A DNA stretch of 8,031 bases, taken from assembly GCA_012513735.1 (NCBI GenBank), contig JAAZBR010000259.1, positions 1-8,031 of the forward strand, written 5' to 3'. Below are positions 1 to 6,199 of this stretch, piece after piece. The stretch is from Clostridiales bacterium. Lineage in GTDB: Bacteria; Bacillota; Clostridia; Christensenellales; Aristaeellaceae. Position numbers and translations under genes: made by a program. The notes below the pieces were generated by a model that was given only the letters and a program-made list of their open reading frames with translations, ran no database searches and was not told where the DNA came from. Every line of letters starts with the position of its first letter. Position 1 is the stretch's first letter.

Positions 1-580
1 CCAGAAACAGCATGTGCCGGAAGGGCACGGCCTCCACCTGCCAGGGGATGCCCGCGATGCCCTCATCCTGCCACAGGGGCAGCCTGCCCTGGCGGATGCG
101 GTCCAGGCAGCGCAGCTTACCGCTGTTGGTGATGGCATCAGCCGGCCACAGGGCCTCCCCCGTCTCGTTGTACAGGTAGGCGCAGGCAAACACAGCCTCC
201 ATGTGCCGGGCAACCGGGCTGCCCTCAATGATTTCCCGCATGCCGCCGGAGATCACATGGTGCTGCAATTGCAGCCCCAAAGACGCGCCATAGGCATCCA
301 TGCGCTCAAACCAGCCGGGCAGCCCCGCAAACAGCGGCGCCTGGCGGCCTGCGGCCAGCAAGTGCTCTTTTTTCAGCGGCCGGCCGATGGCGCGGGTATG
401 CTGCAGCAGCAGGTGCATAAAGCACAGCGCGATGTCCATGCGCTGGGCGCGGGCCACGGCCACTGTCTGCCGCCAGAAGGAGGCCGCCTCCAGCCCCAGG
501 GAGGGCAAATAGAAGTCGTCCAGCACATCCTGGGCCGCCAGGGTCCAGTCAAAATCGTAGATTAACGCCGCCTGCTGCAT
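1..580 (-). CDS. HAD-family phosphatase, partial (C-terminus beyond window)
   Basis: This is a haloacid dehalogenase superfamily hydrolase, likely a cytoplasmic phosphatase acting on a small phosphorylated metabolite; the substrate cannot be read from the sequence. The window holds 193 codons with no stop, so the gene continues past base 1. Motif I is YDFDWTL at residues 8-14, giving nucleophile D9 and acid/base D11 followed by T13. Motif II is VISGG with S111, and K155 in TNSGK is a plausible motif III lysine. The region between motifs I and II is a helical cap. Motif IV (GDGxxD type) should lie just past the edge. The ATG at 578-580 is preceded by GGGAGGGG about 4 nt upstream, which fixes the start. 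The gene is transcribed divergently from the secreted repeat protein. The residue between D11 and T13 is Trp where Gly is most common. HAD superfamily assignment is confident; the subfamily is not resolved. Confidence 0.85.
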   Translation of the reverse strand, partial: MQQAALIYDFDWTLAAQDVLDDFYLPSLGLEAASFWRQTVAVARAQRMDIALCFMHLLLQHTRAIGRPLKKEHLLAAGRQAPLFAGLPGWFERMDAYGASLGLQLQHHVISGGMREIIEGSPVARHMEAVFACAYLYNETGEALWPADAITNSGKLRCLDRIRQGRLPLWQDEGIAGIPWQVEAVPFRHMLFL

Positions 581-636
581 GCTGCCCCTCCCGTCCCGGT
601 CATCTTACCATGAACGCCCTGTCCCGCCCATCCCCT

Positions 637-659
637 GCGGCAGGTTTCCTGCCTGCCGC
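637..659. other. GC-rich inverted repeat (possible leader hairpin)
   Basis: GCGGCAGG (637-644) and CCTGCCGC (652-659) are perfect 8-bp arms around a 7-nt loop. An alternative inner pairing, GCAGG/CCTGC with a TTT loop, also exists. No T-tract follows on either strand, so it does not look like an intrinsic terminator. It would lie in the 5' leader of the HAD gene if that gene is transcribed from the candidate promoter near 727-754. It could be a regulatory hairpin or an operator, or chance in GC-rich DNA. Confidence 0.35.
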
Positions 660-688
660 GCGCATAAAACGCCCCCTGTTTTCCGTTG

Positions 689-694
689 TATAAT
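689..694 (+). promoter_or_regulatory. Candidate -10 box for the secreted repeat protein
   Basis: A perfect TATAAT lies 75 nt upstream of the chosen ATG at 770. No good -35 hexamer is visible at 16-18 bp. Other -10-like hexamers downstream (TATACT 729-734, TATAGT 734-739, TAGAAT 741-746) also lack clear -35 partners, so which one is used cannot be decided by eye. Confidence 0.35.
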
Positions 695-726
695 CAGAAG
701 CTGATCCATTAACAGCGGATGCCCCG

Positions 727-754
727 GGTATACTATAGTATAGAATGTGTTCAA
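727..754 (-). promoter_or_regulatory. Candidate promoter for the HAD gene
   Basis: Reading the minus strand, TTGAAC (754 to 749) is followed after 16 bp by TATACC (732 to 727), a plausible sigma-A pair. It would give a leader of about 140 nt ahead of the HAD start at 580, containing the 637-659 hairpin. The -10 is imperfect and overlaps a palindrome, so the call is tentative. Confidence 0.3.
729..742. repeat. Perfect 14-bp palindrome in divergent promoter region
   Basis: TATACTATAGTATA equals its own reverse complement. It contains -10-like hexamers on both strands and sits between two divergent genes, 28 nt upstream of the secreted protein's ATG. This is where a dimeric repressor operator could lie. 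Alternatively it is only overlapping AT-rich -10 elements. Confidence 0.6.
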
Positions 755-769
755 AGTGAGGTCATTTGC

Positions 770-2740
770 ATGAACAGAAAACGCTTGTCCCTCTCCCTGC
801 TGAGCCTGCTGATGGCGTTCAGCCTGCTGATGGGTATGTTGCCAGCCGGGGCTGACGGCCGGGCTGTCATCGGCCACGTAACGGTCACCAACAGCAGCAG
901 CGTCAACATCCGCGCGGGCGGCAATACCAGCTACCCCGTTGTGAGCAAGGGCGCCCCGGGTGCTATGTACGAGGCTGTGGGCAGCGCCTCCTCCGGCTGG
1001 TGGGAAATTGTGCTGGATGACGGCAGCACCGGCTTCATCTCCAACAAGCTGACCAGCTTTGTCCCCACCGGCGCCACGGCCCAGCCTGCGGTAAACACTG
1101 CCGGCATCCGTGCCACGGTGGTGGTCAGCTACCGCACGGAAAGCGGCCAGATCATCACCACGGATTACGTACAGGTGGCCTACGGCGCCAACATCCTGTC
1201 AGCCAACGACAACAAGGTGCCGGGTTACACGTTGGTGTCCAACCGCCGGGTGACAGTGAACGTAGGCCTGGACGGCGTGGCAACGCCCGCCACCGTTGTC
1301 TACACCTACCGTGCCGGCGGGGCGGTGACCGCCGCGCCCCAGGGCACGGTGCAGGTGCCCATCTACTATAAGGATGTGTTCGGCTCCCTGCTATACACCG
1401 ACTACGCCTACCTGACCGCCGGCAGCCGGCTGATCATCCCCAACAACGCGCTGGTACCCCCCGCCTACAGCCTGGTAGGCCCCCAGGACATCGTGGTGTC
1501 CGTATCAGCCTCCCTGGTGGCTATGCCCAGCACCGTCACCTTCCTGTACGCGTTGAACCAAATGCCTACCCAGGCGCCTGCGGTGCAGGCCACCGTACCC
1601 GTCTACTATATCAATAACCAGGGGGCCTTCCTGAACAGCACCTCGGTCACCCTGCCTGTGGGCTATAACACGGTCACCGCCAACAGCAACCTGGTGCCGG
1701 CCGGCTACATGCTGATCAGCGCGGCCAGCGTGGGGGTGAACGTGGCTGCAAACGGCATGGCCACCCCCGGCAGCGTCACCTTCACCTACATGCAGAGCAT
1801 CACCCAGGCGCCCCCCAAAACGACCACCATCCCCGTCTACTACAAGGCGGAGGACGGCAGCCAGCTCAACCAGGCCTATGTCAGCGTGACTCAGGGCAAC
1901 AACGCTGTACAACCCCAGGCGGGCATGGCGCCGGCCGGTTACACTTTGGTAAGCCAGCCCAGTGTCAACGTGACGGTGGACGGCAACGGCACCGCCAACC
2001 CGGGCTGGGTCACCTTCACCTACCGCGCCCCGGCGCCGCCGGTAACGGTGAACATCCCCGTTATCTACCGCGACCACACCGGCGCCCAGGTGAACGCCAC
2101 CACAGCCAGCGTGTCCAGCAATGTGCAGAACACCGTTACCGCCAACGACGCGCTGGCCCCTTCAGGCTACGTGCTGGTCAGCCCCCGCAAAGTGACCGTC
2201 ACCGTCAATGCCCAGGGGATCACCACCCCCACCCAGGTGGTGTTCACCTACCAGGATCCCAGCACCATCACCGAGCCCACCCACCTGCCCGACTATGTAA
2301 AGGCAAAGCCCAACCCGGGAAGCTGGCCTGTGTACACCGGCCCCGGCCCTGACTACTACCGGGTGGGCAACGCCACCCTGGGTGGCGGCACCATCCGCGT
2401 CTATGGCCGGGAGGGAGGCTGGGTGCTGATCGGCTACGGCCTGTCCAACGGTGGCTACCGCATCGGCTACGTCACCGCCGACGCCATCCCGGCCTCAGTG
2501 CAGCCCCCCACCCTGCGGCTGGTGCGTGTGCCCAAGAGCAACGTGGCCACCTCGGTGTTTGTGGATGACCCCATTGTGTCCAAAAACCGCGAGCTGTCCG
2601 TGCGTTTTGAGGGCGGCGGCCACCCCTTCACGCTGCTGGGCTTCCTCAGCACCAACTGGGCCTACGTGGAGGTGGACAACTTCCAGGGCTCCGGCAAACC
2701 CGCCCGCGGCTTCATCGGCCGCAAAAACCTGGGGATATAA
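770..2740 (+). CDS. Secreted modular protein: SH3b, five MucBP-like repeats, two SH3-like segments
   Basis: A 656-residue exported protein. An upstream in-frame ATG at 719 exists, but the ATG at 770 is chosen because it has a GTGAGG ribosome site 8 nt upstream and starts directly with a signal peptide (MNRKR, then a Leu-rich core, then the AGA region near 26-29). Residues 34-98 form a bacterial SH3 domain (VNIRAG...SYPVV...WWEI...GFI). Five repeats follow at about 113-181, 192-261, 272-341, 350-419 and 424-495. They share the pattern VPVYY...G, then a P-[AS]-GY-x-LVS core and a closing VTFTY, as in MucBP-like beta-rich repeats, and are joined by short Pro/Thr/Ala linkers. Residues 511-574 (YTGPGPDYYRVG, GWVLIGYG, GYV) look like a second SH3 domain, and 582-654 like a third, diverged one. 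There is no LPxTG motif or C-terminal membrane segment, so retention, if any, would be non-covalent through the SH3 modules. A role in cell-wall or glycan binding is inferred. No catalytic domain is visible. Confidence 0.88.
   Translation: MNRKRLSLSLLSLLMAFSLLMGMLPAGADGRAVIGHVTVTNSSSVNIRAGGNTSYPVVSKGAPGAMYEAVGSASSGWWEIVLDDGSTGFISNKLTSFVPTGATAQPAVNTAGIRATVVVSYRTESGQIITTDYVQVAYGANILSANDNKVPGYTLVSNRRVTVNVGLDGVATPATVVYTYRAGGAVTAAPQGTVQVPIYYKDVFGSLLYTDYAYLTAGSRLIIPNNALVPPAYSLVGPQDIVVSVSASLVAMPSTVTFLYALNQMPTQAPAVQATVPVYYINNQGAFLNSTSVTLPVGYNTVTANSNLVPAGYMLISAASVGVNVAANGMATPGSVTFTYMQSITQAPPKTTTIPVYYKAEDGSQLNQAYVSVTQGNNAVQPQAGMAPAGYTLVSQPSVNVTVDGNGTANPGWVTFTYRAPAPPVTVNIPVIYRDHTGAQVNATTASVSSNVQNTVTANDALAPSGYVLVSPRKVTVTVNAQGITTPTQVVFTYQDPSTITEPTHLPDYVKAKPNPGSWPVYTGPGPDYYRVGNATLGGGTIRVYGREGGWVLIGYGLSNGGYRIGYVTADAIPASVQPPTLRLVRVPKSNVATSVFVDDPIVSKNRELSVRFEGGGHPFTLLGFLSTNWAYVEVDNFQGSGKPARGFIGRKNLGI
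1106..2254 (+). repeat. Five tandem ~70-codon MucBP-like repeats
   Basis: The units lie at about 1106-1312, 1343-1552, 1583-1792, 1817-2026 and 2039-2254, within the secreted protein. They are recognisable at protein level but well diverged in DNA. Exact identity is limited to short stretches, such as GTCACCTTCACCTAC at 1775-1789 and 2009-2023. Repeat 2 is the most degenerate: its GY core is AY and its closing segment is FLY rather than FTY. The pattern points to an old duplication rather than recent slippage. Confidence 0.82.
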
Positions 2741-2762
2741 TCAACAATTACTATCAACAACC

Positions 2763-2804
2763 AAAGAGAACAGGCACTGCCGGCGCTGTGCCTGTTCTCT
2801 TTTT
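2763..2804 (+). terminator. Strong intrinsic terminator between convergent genes
   Basis: Perfect 15-bp arms AAAGAGAACAGGCAC (2763-2777) and GTGCCTGTTCTCTTT (2788-2802) enclose a 10-nt loop that can pair further (GC/GC) inside. The second arm runs into a T-tract (2800-2804). It lies 23 nt after the stop of the secreted protein. On the minus strand it follows the thrB stop by about 45 nt, but there the run after the stem is only CTTTGG, so termination in that direction would be weaker. It is likely shared by both converging units. Confidence 0.92.
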
Positions 2805-2847
2805 ATATGCGTATACAGATCGGATCATCTTCTGCCCTGGGAAAAAC

Positions 2848-3708
2848 CTATGCCAATACAACACCCTGCCAATCCACCGCAAGCGGCATGCACCGCCAGC
2901 CCTCGGGCAGCACGGCCGCCATGCGGGAGAGGAAATCCTCCGTTAGGTGCAGGCACATCAGGGTAGGGCCGGCTCCGCTTAAATACACGGCGGCGCCCTG
3001 CAGGGCAGCAGCCTCCCACACTGCCCCCGCCCCCTGCATCATGGGCAGGCGGTAGGGCTGGTGCAGTTTGTCCTGCAGGCAGCGGGTGAGAAGAGGCATG
3101 TCTCCCGTTTCCAGCGCCTTCAGCAGCACCAGGCTGTGGGACAGGTTGTGCACCACATCCGCCAGGGCTACCTGCTGGGGCAAAGCCGCCCGTGCCGTCA
3201 TGGTAGCCAGCTCGAAGGGCGGCACCAGCGCCGTCATGCGCAAGGCAGCCGAAATAGGAAAGGGCACCGACACAAACCCGTCCCCCTCCCGCATGGAGGC
3301 GCGGAGCCCCCCATACACGGAAGCCGCCACGTTGTCCGGATGGCCCTCCATAGCGGCCGCAATGTTCAGCAGAACCTCCCGGTCCAGCGCCACGCCGTGC
3401 AGGCAGAAGGCAGCCGCAGCACCCGCTACAATGGCCGCGGCGCTGCTGCCCAGGCCATGGGAGAAGGGCACCTCGGATTCAATGTGCAGCCGCAGGGCCC
3501 GGGGCTGGTACCCCAGCGTCCGGGCAGCCTGCCCGTAGGCGCGGTACACCAGGTTGTCCGCATTCTGATAGGCGGCAGGGCAGCCGCTGATCTGCAGTTG
3601 GTCTGCAAACTCCGCCTGACAGCGCATGTACAGCGCCACCGCCAGGCCCAGGCAGTCAAAGCCCGGCCCCAGGTTGGCCGAGGAGGCGGGCACCCGCAGG
3701 CTTACCAT
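2848..3708 (-). CDS. thrB: Homoserine kinase
   Basis: This enzyme phosphorylates L-homoserine with ATP to O-phospho-L-homoserine, the substrate of threonine synthase (EC 2.7.1.39), in the cytoplasm. The 286-residue product is a GHMP kinase of near-normal length. Motif 1 is VPASSANLGPGFDCLG (residues 6-21), motif 2 is PFSHGLGSSAAA (81-92, the ATP phosphate loop), and motif 3 is SGAGPT (244-249). EGHPDNVAAS (121-130) and HQPYR (216-220) are characteristic of homoserine kinase within the GHMP group. The ATG at 3706-3708 is chosen over an upstream in-frame one at 3843 because the conserved N-terminus begins there and GAGAGGG lies 7 nt upstream. The start overlaps the end of thrC by 7 nt (ATGGTAA), indicating translational coupling. 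It is the last gene of the operon and ends in TAG. Confidence 0.97.
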   Translation of the reverse strand: MVSLRVPASSANLGPGFDCLGLAVALYMRCQAEFADQLQISGCPAAYQNADNLVYRAYGQAARTLGYQPRALRLHIESEVPFSHGLGSSAAAIVAGAAAAFCLHGVALDREVLLNIAAAMEGHPDNVAASVYGGLRASMREGDGFVSVPFPISAALRMTALVPPFELATMTARAALPQQVALADVVHNLSHSLVLLKALETGDMPLLTRCLQDKLHQPYRLPMMQGAGAVWEAAALQGAAVYLSGAGPTLMCLHLTEDFLSRMAAVLPEGWRCMPLAVDWQGVVLA

Positions 3709-5135
3709 GCCGCCGCCCTCTCCTGCACATAGGCAGCCATGTGCTCCGGATCGATCACATGGGCCCTGGGCAGTTCTCCCTCCAGCAGCCCCTGCAGCGC
3801 CTGGGGTACCGGCAGGTTGGTGTGATTGCGCAGTGCCAGCCACTGGTCGCGCACATCCGGCTGCACGGGCAGGCCCAGGGCCCGCAGCGCTGCCTCTGGA
3901 AACTTATAGGGCGACGCGGTGGACAGCACCACGCCGGGCGCTCCCTCCCCCATCACCTTATCCAGCGCGTGCCAGGCGGACGCCGTGTGGGGATCCATCA
4001 AATAGCCATGCTTGTCCCACACCTTGGCCATGGCCTCTAAGGCCTGTGCATCGCTGCAGGCGGCAGCGCCATAGCGCCGCTGCATAGCCTGCAAGGCGCC
4101 CGGCGGCAGCACCATGTGCCCTTCCAGCTCCAGCTGCTGCATCGCGTGGCGCACGGTCACAGTGTCGCCCTCCAGGGCCAGGTACAGCGCACGCTCGAAG
4201 TTGGAGGACACCAGAATGTCCATGGAAGGGGACAGTGTTTTTGTCAGCCGCCGGCGGCGGTCGTAGACACCGGTCTCCAGCGCATCCTTCAGCACCCGGT
4301 TGGCATTGGTGGCCACCAGCAGGCGCGCGGCGGGCAGGCCGGCCTCCATGGCCAGAGTGCCTGCAAAGATGTCTCCAAAGTTGCCTGTGGGCACGCTGAA
4401 GATGAGGGGAGTTAGCGATTGAAGCTGCTGGGCTGCCCAGGCATAGTACACCATCTGGGGCAGCAGGCGACCGATGTTGATGGAGTTGGCGCTGGACAGC
4501 ATGACGCCGTGCACCAGCTTGCTGCCCTGGGCGAAGATATGCTTCACCCCCTGCTGGGCCTGGTCAAAGTCCCCCCGAATGGCCACGGCGCGCAGGTTGC
4601 CCCGGGACAGCCGGAGCATCTGCGCCTCCTGCACGGGGCTGACGCCGCCCTGGGGATAGAACACGATAACGCGGATGCCGGGCATCCCCTCAAAGCCCGC
4701 CATGGTGGCAGAGCCCGTGTCCCCGCTGGTGGCGGTCAGCACTAAAATCTCCCGCTCCGGCATCAGCCGGTCCCGGGCGGCCGCCATCAGGGGTGGCAGC
4801 AGGGAAAGCGCGATGTCCTTAAAGGAGGCCGTGGGACCGTGGAACAACTCCAGCACGCGGCGGTTGCCCACGGCTGCCAGGGGTACCACCTGGGGGTCGC
4901 TGAACCGCCCACCGCCATAGCCGGCCTGGCACATGGCCGTAAGTTCCGCCTCCGAATAGCTGTCCCCAAAGGCGCCCTGCAGCGTGCGGGCAGCCAGCTC
5001 GATATAGCCGTCCGCTTCCTCTATGCGGGGCAGCGGTCCCTCGGGCATGTACAGGCCGCCGTCAGGCGCCAGGCCCTGCAAAATGGCATGGGCCGCGCTG
5101 ACTCCTTCGCCTCCCCGGGTGCTGATGAACTGCAT
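3702..5135 (-). CDS. thrC: Threonine synthase
   Basis: A PLP-dependent enzyme converting O-phospho-L-homoserine to L-threonine and phosphate (EC 4.2.3.1), the last step of the pathway. The product has 477 residues, within the range of bacterial threonine synthases. The N-terminal segment has the family signature STRGG (5-9) and LAPDGGLYMP (22-31). K106 in TASFKD is the PLP Schiff-base lysine. TSGDTGSA (136-143), SSANSINIGRLLPQ (214-227) and TGNFGD (250-255) match cofactor and substrate contacts of the family, and DPHTA (381-385) lies in the C-terminal region. The ATG at 5133-5135 follows AGGAGGG with a 4-nt spacer; an upstream in-frame ATG at 5222 would lie inside the preceding gene and adds non-conserved sequence. 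It starts 19 nt after the metallo-hydrolase gene and overlaps thrB by 7 nt. No frame disruption is seen. Confidence 0.97.
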   Translation of the reverse strand: MQFISTRGGEGVSAAHAILQGLAPDGGLYMPEGPLPRIEEADGYIELAARTLQGAFGDSYSEAELTAMCQAGYGGGRFSDPQVVPLAAVGNRRVLELFHGPTASFKDIALSLLPPLMAAARDRLMPEREILVLTATSGDTGSATMAGFEGMPGIRVIVFYPQGGVSPVQEAQMLRLSRGNLRAVAIRGDFDQAQQGVKHIFAQGSKLVHGVMLSSANSINIGRLLPQMVYYAWAAQQLQSLTPLIFSVPTGNFGDIFAGTLAMEAGLPAARLLVATNANRVLKDALETGVYDRRRRLTKTLSPSMDILVSSNFERALYLALEGDTVTVRHAMQQLELEGHMVLPPGALQAMQRRYGAAACSDAQALEAMAKVWDKHGYLMDPHTASAWHALDKVMGEGAPGVVLSTASPYKFPEAALRALGLPVQPDVRDQWLALRNHTNLPVPQALQGLLEGELPRAHVIDPEHMAAYVQERAAAW

Positions 5136-5154
5136 GTTTCCCTCCTGCCTGCGG

Positions 5155-6195
5155 TCAATCCGCCAAGGTAATGGGTCCCGGATCCGGGTGGCGTTCGCTG
5201 TGGGTGCGCACCACCTGGGCAAAGCTGTTCAGGCTGCACAGCAGATCCACCGCACGATCGCTGGCGTGGGTGGGGTAGCTGATAATGCTGGCCTCTCCCC
5301 GCTTAACAAATCGCATGCTGAAACTGTTGTCCTCGGCATGGCCCGTCAGCAGCAGCAGGCCGCCCTCGGCCACCAGCCGCTCGGCCAGCACCCGGTTGCC
5401 CGGCTTTTTAAGCTGGGTATCGGCAATGAAATAGATGCTGCCCCCCTGGGAGGACGCGTCCTTCAGGGGCTGCTTGAACCACTCCTGCTGAAAGGGGATG
5501 GCGTCCCGGGCGGCCTGGCTGTCCTCATCCAGGCGGAAGTGGCCGATGCCGTACAAAAGCTGCATCAGCTCCAGCCCCCGGCCGTGCCGGGGTACAGGCA
5601 GGATCACCGGCCGCCCCTCCCTGATGGTGTTGGTGACCGCCCGCAGGATCTGCATCTGCAGCGCCTCGGCCGAACCGAATACCGGGTTGCGGCTGCTGTC
5701 CAGAAAGGCAATGTCCGCCCAGTGACCGCGCAGCTTGTCGCAGGCGTACAGCAGCGTATCCTCGGTATAGTCGCCGCTGAACAGCAGCCGACGGCCCTGA
5801 AAGTCGATTTCGTACCACAGGGAGCCTACGCAGTGCCCGCTGCGTCCGCAGCTTACGTGCAGGTCCTGTTCCAGGTCAAGCCCCTGACCCGCCTCGATCA
5901 CGCAGGGTTTCTCCACCTCGAAGGGTAGCTGGGCAAAGGTCTCCTCACTGGCCAGCACCTGACCCCGGAAGCCCTGGGACACCAGCCAGGGATACGCGGC
6001 GGTGTGGTCCTGGTGGGAGTGGGTGAGCAGCAGCCAGTTGACGCGGCTGATCTGCTCTGCCGTCAGCCGCGGATAGGGGTGGGCATCGCCTTCGGACATG
6101 ATGCCGCAGTCCACCATGATGCTGGCCTGCTGGCCTTCCACATAAAAGCAGTTGCGTCCATGTTCGCCGACGCCGCCACCGATGACAATGTTCAT
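5155..6195 (-). CDS. Metallo-beta-lactamase-fold hydrolase, short beta-CASP-like
   Basis: A 346-residue probable zinc-dependent hydrolase. Metal ligand motifs of the fold are all visible: THSHQDH (H59, H61, D63, H64), SGHCVGS (H121) and FSGDYTED (D142), with VDCG (28-31) before them. Beyond these, D166 in FLDSSRN fits beta-CASP motif A, H310 in YPTHAS fits motif B, and H332 in RTHSE fits motif C. PVILPVPRHGRGLELMQLL (197-215) resembles the helix-capping segment of that group. Beta-CASP proteins are mostly RNA or DNA nucleases (RNase J, CPSF-73 type), so nuclease activity is a reasonable guess, not shown. It is much shorter than RNase J (about 550 residues) and lacks its C-terminal domain. The ATG at 6193-6195 is preceded by GAGGAG with a 7-nt spacer. 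It begins 4 nt after the stop of the upstream membrane protein, so it is co-transcribed with thrC and thrB. Confidence 0.82.
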   Translation of the reverse strand: MNIVIGGGVGEHGRNCFYVEGQQASIMVDCGIMSEGDAHPYPRLTAEQISRVNWLLLTHSHQDHTAAYPWLVSQGFRGQVLASEETFAQLPFEVEKPCVIEAGQGLDLEQDLHVSCGRSGHCVGSLWYEIDFQGRRLLFSGDYTEDTLLYACDKLRGHWADIAFLDSSRNPVFGSAEALQMQILRAVTNTIREGRPVILPVPRHGRGLELMQLLYGIGHFRLDEDSQAARDAIPFQQEWFKQPLKDASSQGGSIYFIADTQLKKPGNRVLAERLVAEGGLLLLTGHAEDNSFSMRFVKRGEASIISYPTHASDRAVDLLCSLNSFAQVVRTHSERHPDPGPITLAD

Positions 6196-6199
6196 ACAA

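Noticed and set aside
14..565. A 183-codon plus-strand open frame at the window start
   Set aside because: It lies antisense to the HAD gene, which has intact motifs I and II and a ribosome site.
719..769. N-terminal extension of the secreted protein to the ATG at 719
   Set aside because: It would place the palindrome and -10-like boxes inside the coding region and 17 residues before a clear signal peptide. The ATG at 770 has the ribosome site.
1505..2077. A 190-codon minus-strand open frame inside the repeat region
   Set aside because: It is an antisense shadow of the MucBP-like repeats (repetitive HADIG/GDG-like residues arising from the repeat codons).
3061..3732. A 223-codon open frame opposite thrB
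   Set aside because: The composition is His/Gln/Arg rich with no domain signature, and the opposite strand carries complete GHMP kinase motifs.
3709..3843. N-terminal extension of thrB
   Set aside because: The 45 added residues are Gly/Ala-rich readings of the thrC 3' end in another frame. The conserved GHMP start lies at 3708.
5023..5928. A 301-codon open frame on the plus strand
   Set aside because: It runs antisense across the 5' end of thrC and most of the metallo-hydrolase gene. Its product is low-complexity (Gln, Gly, His, Pro rich) with no recognisable motif, as expected of a shadow frame in GC-rich DNA.
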